Source: Chryseobacterium pennipullorum (lineage in GTDB: Bacteria; Bacteroidota; Bacteroidia; Flavobacteriales; Weeksellaceae). Taken from it: 64,000 bases of DNA. The translations under genes were made by a program, and so were the position numbers. Within the stretch, counting starts at the first letter, position 1; each line of letters begins with the position of its first letter. Location of the stretch: the NCBI RefSeq assembly GCF_003384725.1, contig NZ_QNVV01000021.1, positions 1-64,000 on the forward strand. The letters are read 5' to 3'. The notes beneath the pieces are model-generated. The model made no database searches, was not told where the DNA came from, and was given only the letters and a program-made list of their open reading frames with translations. This document shows, in pieces, positions 1-8,084 of the stretch.

Positions 1-436
1 TCGTTTCTATCCATCTGTTTAGTTCACTTTATTTTCTCTGGTTCTTCAGAATTTAATTATTATCTAATTTATAACTAAATCCTTTTGCAAATCTAAAGGT
101 TATCTGTGGTTAATTTTTTTTACTTATACGCTACAATCGAAAATCATCTCCCTTCAATCGGTGAATACTATTTTTACAGAGTCAAACAGGATTGGTATAC
201 CACCCCAATAGTATTTTTCCTATTCACATTAACTCAACTTTTTGCCTGGGCCCCACAACTTTTATACCTGACCCCCTAATATAATGCAAAAATACTATAT
301 TTTAAAAACACCCCTGTAAAAACATGATTGAATTACTCAATTTTATCAATTAACACGCACACACCCCTCATGAAAACGAAAGTAATTCTTCTAAATTCAT
401 ATTATTGAATTCAGCTTATGTATTTACCTGTATATA
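1..436. other. Intergenic, no gene seen
   Basis: AT-rich stretch before the first gene. I find no convincing reading frame with a start signal, no clear hairpin terminator and no tRNA-like fold. It probably carries the 3' side of the first regulator gene's transcript and regulatory DNA of a gene beyond the left edge, but nothing specific can be supported. Confidence 0.5.
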
Positions 437-994
437 TTATTTTAAACTTTTTAAGATTCTGTTTAAGCTTCTCACGGTAATTCCCAGATAGGCTGCCATA
501 TCTTCTTTGGAAATCTGAATTCCTTCGTTCTCCTGCATGGTGAGCAACTGTCCTAAAGAATGCTCTACGGTATACAGCTGCTGGTACGAGGCTCTGCTGG
601 AGGTATTAATGATGCGTTCCGCAAAAGAATCCAGCAATAAATGATTCAGCGTAAGATCTTTTTGGATCAGGGATTTAAAATATGAAATAGTTGTTTCATA
701 GACCCTGACCTCAGAAACAGCTTGTACTGAACATAAACAGTGAATATTTTTGATCAGCTCCACTTCACCCAGAATCTCACCACTTCCCAAAAATTCTACG
801 ATATATTCCTTTCCGTTTTCTTCGGTAAGAAAACATTTAACCACTCCTTCTTTAACGAGCATCAGTCTTGAAAGTGCCCGGCCCTGGGTAAGTATATTTT
901 CGTCCCGTGAAAAAGACTTTATGACAACCTCTCCACCAGCCTTGTTGTAAAGATCTTCAAAATAGTGTAAAAATTCCTGATTGGTTCGTAACAT
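437..994 (-). CDS. Crp/Fnr family transcriptional regulator
   Basis: A 185-residue one-component regulator. The N-terminal two thirds is a cyclic-nucleotide-binding-like beta-roll (segment around VKEGVVKCFL, then VEFLGSGEILGEVELI, the usual FxGE-type turn). The C-terminal end holds a winged helix-turn-helix (ISKEDMAAYLGITVRSLNRILKSL). No Cys cluster for an Fe-S centre is visible, so the signal is unknown. The same frame extends upstream to a TTG at 1009, but I prefer the ATG at 994, which gives the normal family length. A short palindrome, GGACA-AA-TGTCC (1004-1015), lies just upstream of this ATG and could be an autoregulatory site. The gene is divergent from the HAD gene, with about 75 bp between the starts. 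Confidence 0.85.
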   Translation of the reverse strand: MLRTNQEFLHYFEDLYNKAGGEVVIKSFSRDENILTQGRALSRLMLVKEGVVKCFLTEENGKEYIVEFLGSGEILGEVELIKNIHCLCSVQAVSEVRVYETTISYFKSLIQKDLTLNHLLLDSFAERIINTSSRASYQQLYTVEHSLGQLLTMQENEGIQISKEDMAAYLGITVRSLNRILKSLK

Positions 995-1070
995 ACTGGT
1001 CCGGGACAAATGTCCTTTTTTAAATTATTTTTTATAGTGAATTTTGTGAACGGAAAATTACAAAACAAAA

Positions 1071-1769
1071 ATGAAAAATCATATTACAACGATTGCCTTT
1101 GACGCGGATGATACACTTTGGATCAATGAGCCTTATTTTCAGGAAACCGAAAAAGAATTCTGCAGGCTCCTTGAGGATTACCTGCCCCAGCATACCGTAT
1201 CCCAGGAACTATTTAAAACTGAAATGCAAAATCTCCATTTATATGGCTACGGAGTAAAAGGTTTTATGCTCTGCATGATCGAAACGATCGCCAGGGTATC
1301 TAAACATACTGCACCAATACAAATGGTCAGTAAAGCCATTGAACTGGGCCAGGAACTGCTTCAAAGACCCATTGAGCTATTGGATGGCGTTACTGAAACG
1401 CTGGAAAACCTGAAAGGAAACTACAGGCTTGTGGTGGCTACTAAAGGAGATCTTCTGGATCAGGAGCGAAAGCTCAAAAACTCAGGATTGCAGGACTACT
1501 TTCATCATATTGAAATTATGAGCGACAAAAAAGAAAACGATTACAGAAAATTACTGAAACATCTCGACTGTCAGCCGGAAAACTTTCTGATGCTTGGAAA
1601 TTCTATAAAATCTGATGTTTTACCTGTTTTAGCCATCGGTGGATCGGCAGCACATATTCCTTATCATGTGACCTGGTCCCACGAGCAGCAAGACATTAGC
1701 CTGGATCATGAATATTGTATAGAGCTAAAAAGTATTGATGAAATCCTGAAACATCTGCAGAATATATAA
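1071..1769 (+). CDS. HAD-superfamily hydrolase
   Basis: A 232-residue haloacid-dehalogenase-type phosphatase. Motif I is AFDADDTLW with Asp11 and Asp13, motif II is the T-K pair in VVATKGD, and the C-terminal acidic motif appears in MLGNSIKSDV. A helical cap sits between residues about 20 and 100. These features predict a soluble cytosolic phosphomonoesterase; the substrate cannot be read from sequence. It is divergent from the upstream Crp/Fnr gene and convergent with the S9 peptidase gene, with which it shares the hairpin at 1801-1833. Start chosen at the ATG following an A-rich leader (acaaaacaaaa), the usual Bacteroidota pattern. Confidence 0.88.
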   Translation: MKNHITTIAFDADDTLWINEPYFQETEKEFCRLLEDYLPQHTVSQELFKTEMQNLHLYGYGVKGFMLCMIETIARVSKHTAPIQMVSKAIELGQELLQRPIELLDGVTETLENLKGNYRLVVATKGDLLDQERKLKNSGLQDYFHHIEIMSDKKENDYRKLLKHLDCQPENFLMLGNSIKSDVLPVLAIGGSAAHIPYHVTWSHEQQDISLDHEYCIELKSIDEILKHLQNI

Positions 1770-1800
1770 AATGTTCAGGAATCTGAAATTTATAATAAAA

Positions 1801-1833
1801 AAACCGGCTGCCTCGTAAGGAGACAGCCGGTTT
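1801..1833. terminator. Bidirectional terminator hairpin
   Basis: AAACCGGCTG (1801-1810) pairs perfectly with CAGCCGGTTT (1824-1833). A-tract before and T-rich DNA after the stem allow use from both convergent genes (HAD hydrolase and S9 peptidase). Confidence 0.8.
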
Positions 1834-1836
1834 CAT

Positions 1837-4239
1837 TTATTTCTTCAGACATTTTTCAAGGAACTGATCCTGCTCCCATAAAAGATGTAAGATATTTTCT
1901 TTAGCCTGGTACCCATGGGCCTCTTTTGGAAGAAGCACCATTTTCACTGGAGCTCCAAGATTTTTCAGTGCCTGGAAGTATCTTTCTGTCTGCAGGGTGA
2001 AAGTTCCCGGGTTGTTATCTGCATCCCCATGGATCAAAAGAAGCGGGGTTTTCATTTTATCCGCATGCATAAACGGAGACATGGTATTATAGATCTCCGG
2101 AACATCCCAGTAATTCCTCTGCTCTGTCTGGAACCCAAAAGGCGTGAGAGTTCTGTTATAAGCCCCGCTTCTTGCGATACCGCAAGCAAAAAGATCAGAA
2201 TGGGTAAGCAGATTTGCCGTCATAAATGCTCCGTAAGAGTGCCCTCCTACCGCTACTTTTTTTCTGTCGATATATCCCAGATGATCTACAGCATCAATGG
2301 CAGCAGCAGCGTTTGCCACCAGCTGAGGGATGAAAGTATCATTAGGCTCTGTTTTTCCTTCACCTACAATTGGAAAAGCTGCATTATCCAAAACAGCATA
2401 CCCTTTAGCCGTCCAATATACAAAAGAACCATAGGTAGGGAATGTAAAGTCGTTATCATTCTGCGTGCTTTGCCCTGCAGTATCCTTATCTTTATATTCT
2501 CTCGGATACGCCCAGATCAATAGAGGTAATTTTTGCTTCTTAGCTTTTCTATCATAATCCGCAGGTAAATAAAGGGTTCCCGTTAGAGTCACGCCATCAT
2601 TTCTCTTGTAGGTAATTACTTCTTTATACACATCCCTGATGCTTTCAAAAGGGTTTGCGAAATGGGTGACCGCTTCGGTCTTATTAGATTTAATATTCTT
2701 TTTAAAATAGTTTGGATATTGGCTTGAAGACTGCTGAGTTGTTAAAATCTCCCCTTTTGAAGGATTCAGAATGTCTACAATTGCTTCTTTAGCGTTTTTA
2801 AGGTTGGAAGTATAGAGTCTTTTCTTTTTCAACGATTTCACATCCATTTCATCGATGAAGGGATGCTGTCCATCCTTGGTAAATCCTGCCCCGATAAGAT
2901 AAGCCTTACCTCCTTTCATATCCACAACACTTCTTCCATACTGGTTTTTCACTGTATTAAAGCTTCCCGGATCACTGTATACATCCTGAGAGTTTCTGTC
3001 ATCAATTACTTTTGATTCCCCGTTATTCAGGTCAATCAGGAATGATTTTGTATTTCTTGTATCATACCAGTCTTCGGAAACGATCGCATAGTGATCATTC
3101 GTCCAGTCTACTCCATCAAAACGCTGTTTTGTTTTAAAGAATGATTTTGGAGTTCCGGTAAAGGGAGCTTCCCAGGTAAAGATCTCATCTCTGTAATCAG
3201 CTGTTTTTGACTGATCACCATTATCGAGAGCTTCTGCAAAAACCAATGTTGCAGGTGCATCGTTTCTCCAGGTCATATTTCGCTTTCCGGTCCTTACAGA
3301 AGAGAACCCTTTAGGCATAATTTCATTAAGGGGAACTTCATTTACTACTTTTACTACGTTTCCTTTAGTGTCGTAAACGGTAGTCGTCATAGGGAATCTG
3401 CTCAAAGGAACAATGTAAGAGAACGGTTTTTTGATCACTGTGGTCAGGAGGTAATTTCCATCGGGAGAAAAGCTCACTCCGGCGTACATATCCTGATCCA
3501 TTACTTTTTTGAGTGCACCATTGAGATCCACATTATACATTTCAGAAGCGGTAAGCACTTCAAAATTTTTCTCATCCTGAGGATTTTTTAGAAGATCCTG
3601 ATAAGTTCTGTTCTGGGAAACCTTTCCGTCAGCGGTAGAAACGATGGGTCCGGTAGGAAGGTCTTTGCCAGCATCAATAAGTACAGACCTTCCCGGAAGA
3701 AGTGTCTTGATCAATATATTCTGAGAATCATTGTGCCACGTATAGGGCGTTCCCAGGTTCGCATTCAGGTTATCCTGCGTGAGCTTCTTTGCAGAAGCGG
3801 TTTCCATATCTATGATCCAAAGCTCTACACCTTTGGCTGTGGTATTGGTAAAAGCCAGCTTCTTTTCGTCAGGAGAGAAAGAAATATTGGTAATTTTAGC
3901 AGATGCAGGCATGTTTTTTACCTGCATTTCATTTTTATCACTGATCTTTCTGATCTTTAAATTATCAAAATAAGTGGCCGTACTTGAAATATTGGTGATC
4001 GGATTGATCCTCAGCCCTCCCAGTTTCATTTCCTGCTGATTAAGATCCTCTAAGGTCTTATATGTTGGGCGGTAGGTAAAAACAACCCAATCTTTTTTAC
4101 TGTTCATCAGAACGCTGGGTGGTCTCTGGTAATCCGCCAGTTTAAGAATTTCAGCAGACGGCTTCTGATACGTAATATTTTCCTGTGCATCATAAAAATT
4201 GAGAAATGCCAGAAGGCAAATAGTCAGTTTTATCTTCAT
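1837..4239 (-). CDS. Secreted S9-family prolyl-oligopeptidase-like peptidase
   Basis: An 800-residue exported serine peptidase. An N-terminal signal peptide (about 19 residues, ending near NFYDAQ) is followed by a long beta-propeller-like region with repeated FSPDG/FSPDE segments. The C-terminal alpha/beta-hydrolase domain carries the nucleophile elbow GGHSYGAF (Ser near residue 667), an acidic residue in HGDADNNPG and His in EAHGY, completing a Ser-Asp-His triad. The order and length fit the S9 family (glutamyl/dipeptidyl-type members in Bacteroidota run 750-850 residues). It probably degrades peptides in the periplasm. Single-gene transcription unit closed by the hairpin at 1801-1833. The exact cleavage specificity is not visible. 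Confidence 0.9.
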   Translation of the reverse strand: MKIKLTICLLAFLNFYDAQENITYQKPSAEILKLADYQRPPSVLMNSKKDWVVFTYRPTYKTLEDLNQQEMKLGGLRINPITNISSTATYFDNLKIRKISDKNEMQVKNMPASAKITNISFSPDEKKLAFTNTTAKGVELWIIDMETASAKKLTQDNLNANLGTPYTWHNDSQNILIKTLLPGRSVLIDAGKDLPTGPIVSTADGKVSQNRTYQDLLKNPQDEKNFEVLTASEMYNVDLNGALKKVMDQDMYAGVSFSPDGNYLLTTVIKKPFSYIVPLSRFPMTTTVYDTKGNVVKVVNEVPLNEIMPKGFSSVRTGKRNMTWRNDAPATLVFAEALDNGDQSKTADYRDEIFTWEAPFTGTPKSFFKTKQRFDGVDWTNDHYAIVSEDWYDTRNTKSFLIDLNNGESKVIDDRNSQDVYSDPGSFNTVKNQYGRSVVDMKGGKAYLIGAGFTKDGQHPFIDEMDVKSLKKKRLYTSNLKNAKEAIVDILNPSKGEILTTQQSSSQYPNYFKKNIKSNKTEAVTHFANPFESIRDVYKEVITYKRNDGVTLTGTLYLPADYDRKAKKQKLPLLIWAYPREYKDKDTAGQSTQNDNDFTFPTYGSFVYWTAKGYAVLDNAAFPIVGEGKTEPNDTFIPQLVANAAAAIDAVDHLGYIDRKKVAVGGHSYGAFMTANLLTHSDLFACGIARSGAYNRTLTPFGFQTEQRNYWDVPEIYNTMSPFMHADKMKTPLLLIHGDADNNPGTFTLQTERYFQALKNLGAPVKMVLLPKEAHGYQAKENILHLLWEQDQFLEKCLKK

Positions 4240-4357
4240 ATAAATTCATTTTCCACGAAAGTAGTGAATTTCAAAGGATCTGTAAAATTAAAAATAAGAC
4301 ACCTTTAAGTGTCATATTATAAATATTCATTACTTTTAATGCACAAATTAGAATAAT

Positions 4358-4510
4358 ATGAAAAATTTAAGAAAATTATCAAAAGGAAATCTGAAAACAA
4401 TCATTGGAGGGAATGCTCCGTTATGCGAATCGGGATACATGGCTTGCAGAGTTGGAAGAACCCCGGACGGTGCGCCGATCTGGGAATGTCTGCCTTCTTG
4501 CAGACCGTAA
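4358..4510 (+). CDS. Bacteriocin-like double-glycine leader peptide, Chryseobacterium type
   Basis: A 50-residue gene. The translated start is MKNLRKLSKGNLKTIIGG, a leader ending in Gly-Gly as in peptides exported and trimmed by C39-peptidase ABC transporters. The predicted mature part of 32 residues has four Cys (23, 30, 44, 48) and Pro/Gly-rich loops, and ends in CLPSCRP, so it may be disulphide-bonded. Such leaders (basic, KLSKGNLKTIxGG) are frequent on small orphan genes in Chryseobacterium; their function is largely unknown. No transporter, peptidase or immunity gene is adjacent: neighbours are an S9 peptidase and DoxX. A strong hairpin terminator starts 8 bases after the stop, supporting a real transcript. 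Confidence 0.82.
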   Translation: MKNLRKLSKGNLKTIIGGNAPLCESGYMACRVGRTPDGAPIWECLPSCRP

Positions 4511-4517
4511 CTAAAAC

Positions 4518-4556
4518 AACAGGCATCTCATTGTGAGATGCCTGTTTATATTTTGT
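4518..4556. terminator. Terminator after leader-peptide gene
   Basis: Perfect 13-bp stem AACAGGCATCTCA (4518-4530) / TGAGATGCCTGTT (4534-4546) with a 3-base loop, followed by a T-rich run on the + strand. It also sits 26 bp past the stop of the convergent DoxX gene and may serve both. Confidence 0.85.
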
Positions 4557-4572
4557 ATTCGTTTTGACAGTA

Positions 4573-5001
4573 TTACCAGTCCGAAGCTCTTTTTCTTCTC
4601 TCTATCATATGATCCACAGAGATTTTTCCGGCTCCGATCACCATCAGAAGAAGGTATACGGAAAGATAAGTCAAAGCCATTTCTCTTTTCTCAAAAGGGT
4701 CTGCTCCGTGAACTACAAAAGCAGCCATAGCCATTGTAAAAATCAGGAATCCTAAAGCAACTCTTGTAAAAAGTCCTAGTATTAGTAAGATGGAACATAC
4801 AAATTCAGCAAAAACGGTAAGAATCAATGAAATCTGAGGACCAAGTCCCAGAAAATCAAAAAACTCAATTTTGCCTCCTTCCAACAGCATTTGAAGTTTC
4901 GGAAATCCATGAGAGAGCATGGCAAAGCCAACAAACACTCTCACCACCAATAAAACAATATCTTTAGGTATTGAGCTTGAATTTGAATTGTTATAGTTCA
5001 T
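4573..5001 (-). CDS. DoxX family membrane protein
   Basis: A 142-residue integral membrane protein with four hydrophobic helices (roughly residues 11-30, 48-70, 75-95 and 112-128). The start of the DoxX fold is recognisable as LLVVRVFVGFAMLSHGFPKL, with the usual helix-1 R and SHG. Family members are small inner-membrane proteins, some linked to thiosulfate:quinone oxidoreductase or redox stress, but most have no known reaction. The C-terminus is basic (MIERRKRASDW). It follows era on the same strand with a 68-bp gap that contains its own promoter-like sequence, so it can be transcribed independently. Confidence 0.85.
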   Translation of the reverse strand: MNYNNSNSSSIPKDIVLLVVRVFVGFAMLSHGFPKLQMLLEGGKIEFFDFLGLGPQISLILTVFAEFVCSILLILGLFTRVALGFLIFTMAMAAFVVHGADPFEKREMALTYLSVYLLLMVIGAGKISVDHMIERRKRASDW

Positions 5002-5019
5002 CTACTAAAAAATTTAGAC

Positions 5020-5047
5020 TAAAGGTAATAAAAATCTTTTAATACAA
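5020..5047 (-). promoter_or_regulatory. Candidate promoter for DoxX gene
   Basis: On the - strand TTG (5047-5045), a 17-base spacer, then TACCTTTA (5027-5020), close to the Bacteroidota consensus TTG-N17-23-TAnnTTTG. It ends about 19 bases before the start codon. Confidence 0.5.
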
Positions 5048-5069
5048 CGGTGCTTACAGTGTTTTTAGT

Positions 5070-5945
5070 TTATCTGTATCCGAAATTTTTCAGATCCCTG
5101 TCGTTCTTTCGCCAGTCCTTTTTCACTTTAACGAATAAGTTTAAATGAATTTTCTTGGAGAAAAACTTTTCCAGGTCTACTCTCGCTTCGGTTCCCACCT
5201 TTTTGATCGCCTCTCCTTTGTGTCCGATAATAATCCCCTTCTGGGTATCTCTTTCTACGTAGATGATAGAATCTATAAAAATAATTCCTTCCTTTTCTTT
5301 GAACTGCTCGGTAACCACTTCTACGGAATAAGGTATTTCTTTTTCATAATTCAGAAGAATTTTTTCACGGATCGCCTCGTTCACAAAGAATCTCTCGGGT
5401 TTGTCTGTATACTGATCCTTATCATAGTAAGGTGGGCTCTCAGGCAGTAAGGATTTTATTTTGGGTAAAATAATTTCTGTATTGAAGGCATTCAGTGCTG
5501 AAATAGGAAGAATTTCCGCTTTTGGGATTCTGTTGTGCCAGTCTTCCACCAATTTTTCAAGACCTGCCTGATCTGTCTGGTCTACCTTATTTAAAAGAAG
5601 GAGAACAGGAACAGGAATTTTATTCAGTTTGTCAATCAGAAATTCTGAAGGTTCTGCTTTGTCAGTTACATCTACAATAAACAGGAAAACATCTGCATCC
5701 TGTAGAGAATCTTTTACAAAATCCATCATTTTTTCCTGCAAACCATATTTCGGGTCCAATACTCCCGGAGTATCAGAAAATACAATCTGAAGATCATCTT
5801 CATTATAAATACCAAAAATTCTGTGACGGGTGGTCTGGGCTTTCTGCGTTACGATGGCCAACTTCTCTCCCATCAACTGGTTGAGTAACGTTGATTTTCC
5901 TGCATTGGGCTTTCCCACTATATTTACAAATCCTGCTTTGTGCAT
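5070..5945 (-). CDS. era: GTPase Era
   Basis: A 291-residue ribosome-assembly GTPase. The G1 P-loop GKPNAGKS is at residues 11-18, the switch-I Thr lies in TTRHRI, G3 is DTPG, G4 NKVD and G5 is in ISALN. The C-terminal KH domain contains the IIGHKGEAIKKVG loop. Era binds the 3' end of 16S rRNA and helps mature the 30S subunit. Length is normal for the family. The -7 box TAACTTTG is seen upstream. DoxX follows on the same strand. Confidence 0.97.
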   Translation of the reverse strand: MHKAGFVNIVGKPNAGKSTLLNQLMGEKLAIVTQKAQTTRHRIFGIYNEDDLQIVFSDTPGVLDPKYGLQEKMMDFVKDSLQDADVFLFIVDVTDKAEPSEFLIDKLNKIPVPVLLLLNKVDQTDQAGLEKLVEDWHNRIPKAEILPISALNAFNTEIILPKIKSLLPESPPYYDKDQYTDKPERFFVNEAIREKILLNYEKEIPYSVEVVTEQFKEKEGIIFIDSIIYVERDTQKGIIIGHKGEAIKKVGTEARVDLEKFFSKKIHLNLFVKVKKDWRKNDRDLKNFGYR

Positions 5946-5965
5946 AAAAATAATATTACGAACTG

Positions 5966-5973
5966 CAAAGTTA
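5966..5973 (-). promoter_or_regulatory. -7 box upstream of era
   Basis: TAACTTTG on the - strand, an exact TAnnTTTG match, 20 bases before the era ATG. No TTG at the right distance was found, so only the -7 element is supported. Confidence 0.45.
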
Positions 5974-6083
5974 GTAAAACAAAATCGGTCTTTACCGTTA
6001 ATCTCAAATTTAAAAGAAAAAAGAGACTTATTGGGTACAATATTCCCTCACAGAAAGTAAATCGTAAAAATCATCAGATTATT

Positions 6084-6115
6084 TTGTATTGCATTGCTTA
6101 AAACTGATATTTTTG
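6084..6115 (+). promoter_or_regulatory. Candidate promoter for Crp/Fnr gene
   Basis: TTG (6084-6086), a 21-base spacer and TATTTTTG (6108-6115) match the flavobacterial promoter pattern. The start codon follows 20 bases later. Confidence 0.55.
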
Positions 6116-6135
6116 AGGATTAGAATTCATCTTTT

Positions 6136-6699
6136 ATGAATATAGACCAGATTCTTGACCAGATCTACCTCCTGCCGGAAACCTCAAAAGCCAGTTTAAA
6201 AAATCACATTATTGAACTGTCCTATCCCAAGGGGTTTTGTCTGATGGAGGCCAACAAAGTAATTCCCTATGTCTATTTTATCCGTAAAGGCATTGCACGG
6301 GCCTATTCCTCTACAGCAGAAAATGATATTACATTTTGGTTCGGATGTGAAGGCCAAACAGTGATTTCTATGAAAAGCTATGTGCAGGAGCAGCCTGGTT
6401 ATGAAAGTATAGAACTGCTGGAGGACTGTGACCTTTACAGGCTGGAAACCGCCAATCTCCAAAAACTTTTCAATGAAGACATCCACATTGCGAATTGGGG
6501 AAGAAAACTGGCGGAGTCTGAAATGATAAAATCAGAAGAACTGATTATTTCAAGGCAGTTTAAAACCTCTCTGGAACGCTACAAAGACATTATTTTGTAC
6601 CAGCCCGAATTACTTCAAAGGGTTCAGCTGGGGCATATTGCCTCCTATCTCGGAATTACACAGGTGAGTCTGAGCAGAATAAGAGCGGAAATTAAGTGA
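6136..6699 (+). CDS. Crp/Fnr family transcriptional regulator
   Basis: A 187-residue regulator with an N-terminal cyclic-nucleotide-binding-like beta-roll (VYFIRKGIARAYSS is the typical strand-turn) and a C-terminal helix-turn-helix (LGHIASYLGITQVSLSRIRAEI). It differs clearly from the other Crp/Fnr protein in this window. No Fe-S cysteines are arranged as in Fnr. The next gene downstream on the same strand is an SMR exporter, separated by 201 bp that include a heptamer tandem repeat, so regulation of the exporter is possible but not shown. Confidence 0.85.
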   Translation: MNIDQILDQIYLLPETSKASLKNHIIELSYPKGFCLMEANKVIPYVYFIRKGIARAYSSTAENDITFWFGCEGQTVISMKSYVQEQPGYESIELLEDCDLYRLETANLQKLFNEDIHIANWGRKLAESEMIKSEELIISRQFKTSLERYKDIILYQPELLQRVQLGHIASYLGITQVSLSRIRAEIK

Positions 6700-6763
6700 T
6701 TGATTGTTTAAGGATAGAAGATGGTAGAAAGAGGATGTGCGTTTTGGCAGTCGGGAATAACTA

Positions 6764-6823
6764 CCTCTAGCCTCTAGCCTCTAGCCTCTAGCCTCTAGCC
6801 TCTAGCCTCTAGCCTCTAGCCTC
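6764..6823. repeat. Tandem repeat (CCTCTAG)8
   Basis: Eight exact copies of CCTCTAG (6764-6819) plus a partial CCTC. The array lies between a Crp/Fnr gene and an SMR exporter gene and ends 77 bp before the exporter ATG. Perfect short repeats of this kind can change copy number by slippage. Confidence 0.95.
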
Positions 6824-6900
6824 AAAAATATCATTTTTTAACAATTGTAAAATTTTTTCTCCCGGGGATTTCTGAAATTTGCAGTATAAAAATTTACAAA

Positions 6901-7233
6901 ATGAATTGGATCATATTGGTGATTGCCGGATTATTTGAAGTGGCCTTCGCTTCATGTTTAGGAAAGGCAAAAGAAACATCGGGAACAGAAATGTATTTAT
7001 GGTATACAGGCTTTCTGATAACAATGACGATAAGCATGCTTCTGCTGATCAAAGCCACTCAGACTTTACCAATCGGTACGGCTTATGCGGTATGGACAGG
7101 AATCGGAGCGGTGGGTACCGCCTTAATGGGAATTGTATTCTTTAAGGATCCTGTAAGCTTTTGGAGGGTATTTTTTATTGTAACCCTTATCGGGTCTGTT
7201 GTGGGATTAAAAGCGGTATCTTCATCGCATTAA
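6901..7233 (+). CDS. SMR-family efflux protein, SugE/Gdx-like
   Basis: A 110-residue inner-membrane protein with four transmembrane helices. The conserved membrane Glu is Glu13 (LFEVAF), and the block TLPIGTAYAVWTGIGAVG matches the SugE/Gdx branch of the small multidrug resistance family. Gdx members export guanidinium; other SMR proteins export quaternary ammonium cations. They work as dual-topology dimers driven by protons. I saw no guanidine riboswitch fold in the leader, so the substrate remains open. A strong terminator follows. Confidence 0.88.
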   Translation: MNWIILVIAGLFEVAFASCLGKAKETSGTEMYLWYTGFLITMTISMLLLIKATQTLPIGTAYAVWTGIGAVGTALMGIVFFKDPVSFWRVFFIVTLIGSVVGLKAVSSSH

Positions 7234-7284
7234 GAGATCTCATCTTAGTTCTTAAGAGCGCATAACTTCTATCTATATTTAAAA

Positions 7285-7318
7285 GGAGGCCGCCTTCATT
7301 CTGAAGGCGGCCTTTTTT
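7285..7318. terminator. Terminator after SMR gene
   Basis: GGCCGCCTTCA (7288-7298) pairs perfectly with TGAAGGCGGCC (7302-7312), loop TTC, followed by six T. It lies at the convergent end of the SMR and methyltransferase genes. Confidence 0.9.
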
Positions 7319-8084
7319 ATTTTTTATAAACCAGAGGCAGGATCTCATTCTGCCGTAATCCATATTTTCTGATTTCTTCATCAGAGAATTTCTTCGAATA
7401 AAAATTAGCTTCTGCTTCAAAGCCAGCCTTTCTTAAGCGGTCAAAATAATCCATTCCGTACCAGCGGACATGATCGTACTGCCCAAAGTGCTTCTGACGC
7501 TCTCTAGGATCTTTGATGGTAAAATCTTCGTAGGTTCTTTCCAATGAGTTTTTCATGGGTACCTGAAGAATCCCCCATCCTCCGGGCTTCATGACCCTAT
7601 ACAGTTCGCTCATTGCTTTTGCATCATCTTCAATATGTTCCAGAACGTGGTTACAGAAAATAATGTCAAAGCTTTCATCTTCGAACGGTAAGTCCAGGAT
7701 ATCGGCTTTTACATCTACAATCGGAGAATACAGGTCTGCTGAAATATAATTCAGGTTGCTCATTCTTTTGAATTTCCTCAGAAATTCCTGTTCGGGAGCA
7801 ATGTGTAGCACTTTATAGGTTTTGATAAAGAAATCGGTCTCGTTCTGAAGGTATAGCCACATCTGACGATGCCTTTCAAGACTCAGCGTTCCCGGAGAAA
7901 GTGCATTTTCCCTCTGTTTGCCGTATCCATAAGGCAGGAATTTACTGTAAGATCTTCCATCAATAGGATCGTAGAACTGGTCTCCTTTAAAAAACTGATA
8001 AATAAGCGGCCTTGCCCAGATGCTCATTTTAATAAGCATCGGACGTGGGATTTTATTCAGTAAAAGTTTAGTGACCTTCTTCAT
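7317..8084 (-). CDS. Class I SAM-dependent methyltransferase
   Basis: A 255-residue protein with a Methyltransf_11-like core: motif I region VLHIAPEQEF, an acidic residue after the second strand (ISADLYS), the motif IV stretch DIIFCNHVLEHI, and MKPGGWGILQVP. The typical glycine-rich GxGxG of motif I is replaced by APEQE, a variant known in this subfamily. The N-terminus (RPMLIKMSIWARPLIYQFF) is basic and hydrophobic, suggesting membrane contact. Substrate unknown. Its ATG overlaps the stop of map by one base (TAATG), so the two are translationally coupled. Confidence 0.85.
   Translation of the reverse strand: MKKVTKLLLNKIPRPMLIKMSIWARPLIYQFFKGDQFYDPIDGRSYSKFLPYGYGKQRENALSPGTLSLERHRQMWLYLQNETDFFIKTYKVLHIAPEQEFLRKFKRMSNLNYISADLYSPIVDVKADILDLPFEDESFDIIFCNHVLEHIEDDAKAMSELYRVMKPGGWGILQVPMKNSLERTYEDFTIKDPRERQKHFGQYDHVRWYGMDYFDRLRKAGFEAEANFYSKKFSDEEIRKYGLRQNEILPLVYKK

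Noticed and set aside
1004..1015. GGACA-N2-TGTCC near the first Crp/Fnr gene and GGACA-N4-TGTCC at 24567-24580, taken together as a shared operator
   Set aside because: The spacers differ (two versus four bases) and the second site lies within the GH16/GH30 junction. Five-base arms recur by chance, so no common operator is claimed.
1915..2523. Long + strand reading frame inside the S9 peptidase gene
   Set aside because: It is fully antisense to the well-supported peptidase, has no domain content and shows the Cys/His/Arg-rich composition of a shadow frame. Many similar frames elsewhere were dropped for the same reason.
6840..6900. Guanidine riboswitch in front of the SMR exporter
   Set aside because: The leader is only about 60 bases of AT-rich DNA after the heptamer array and shows no conserved riboswitch stems.
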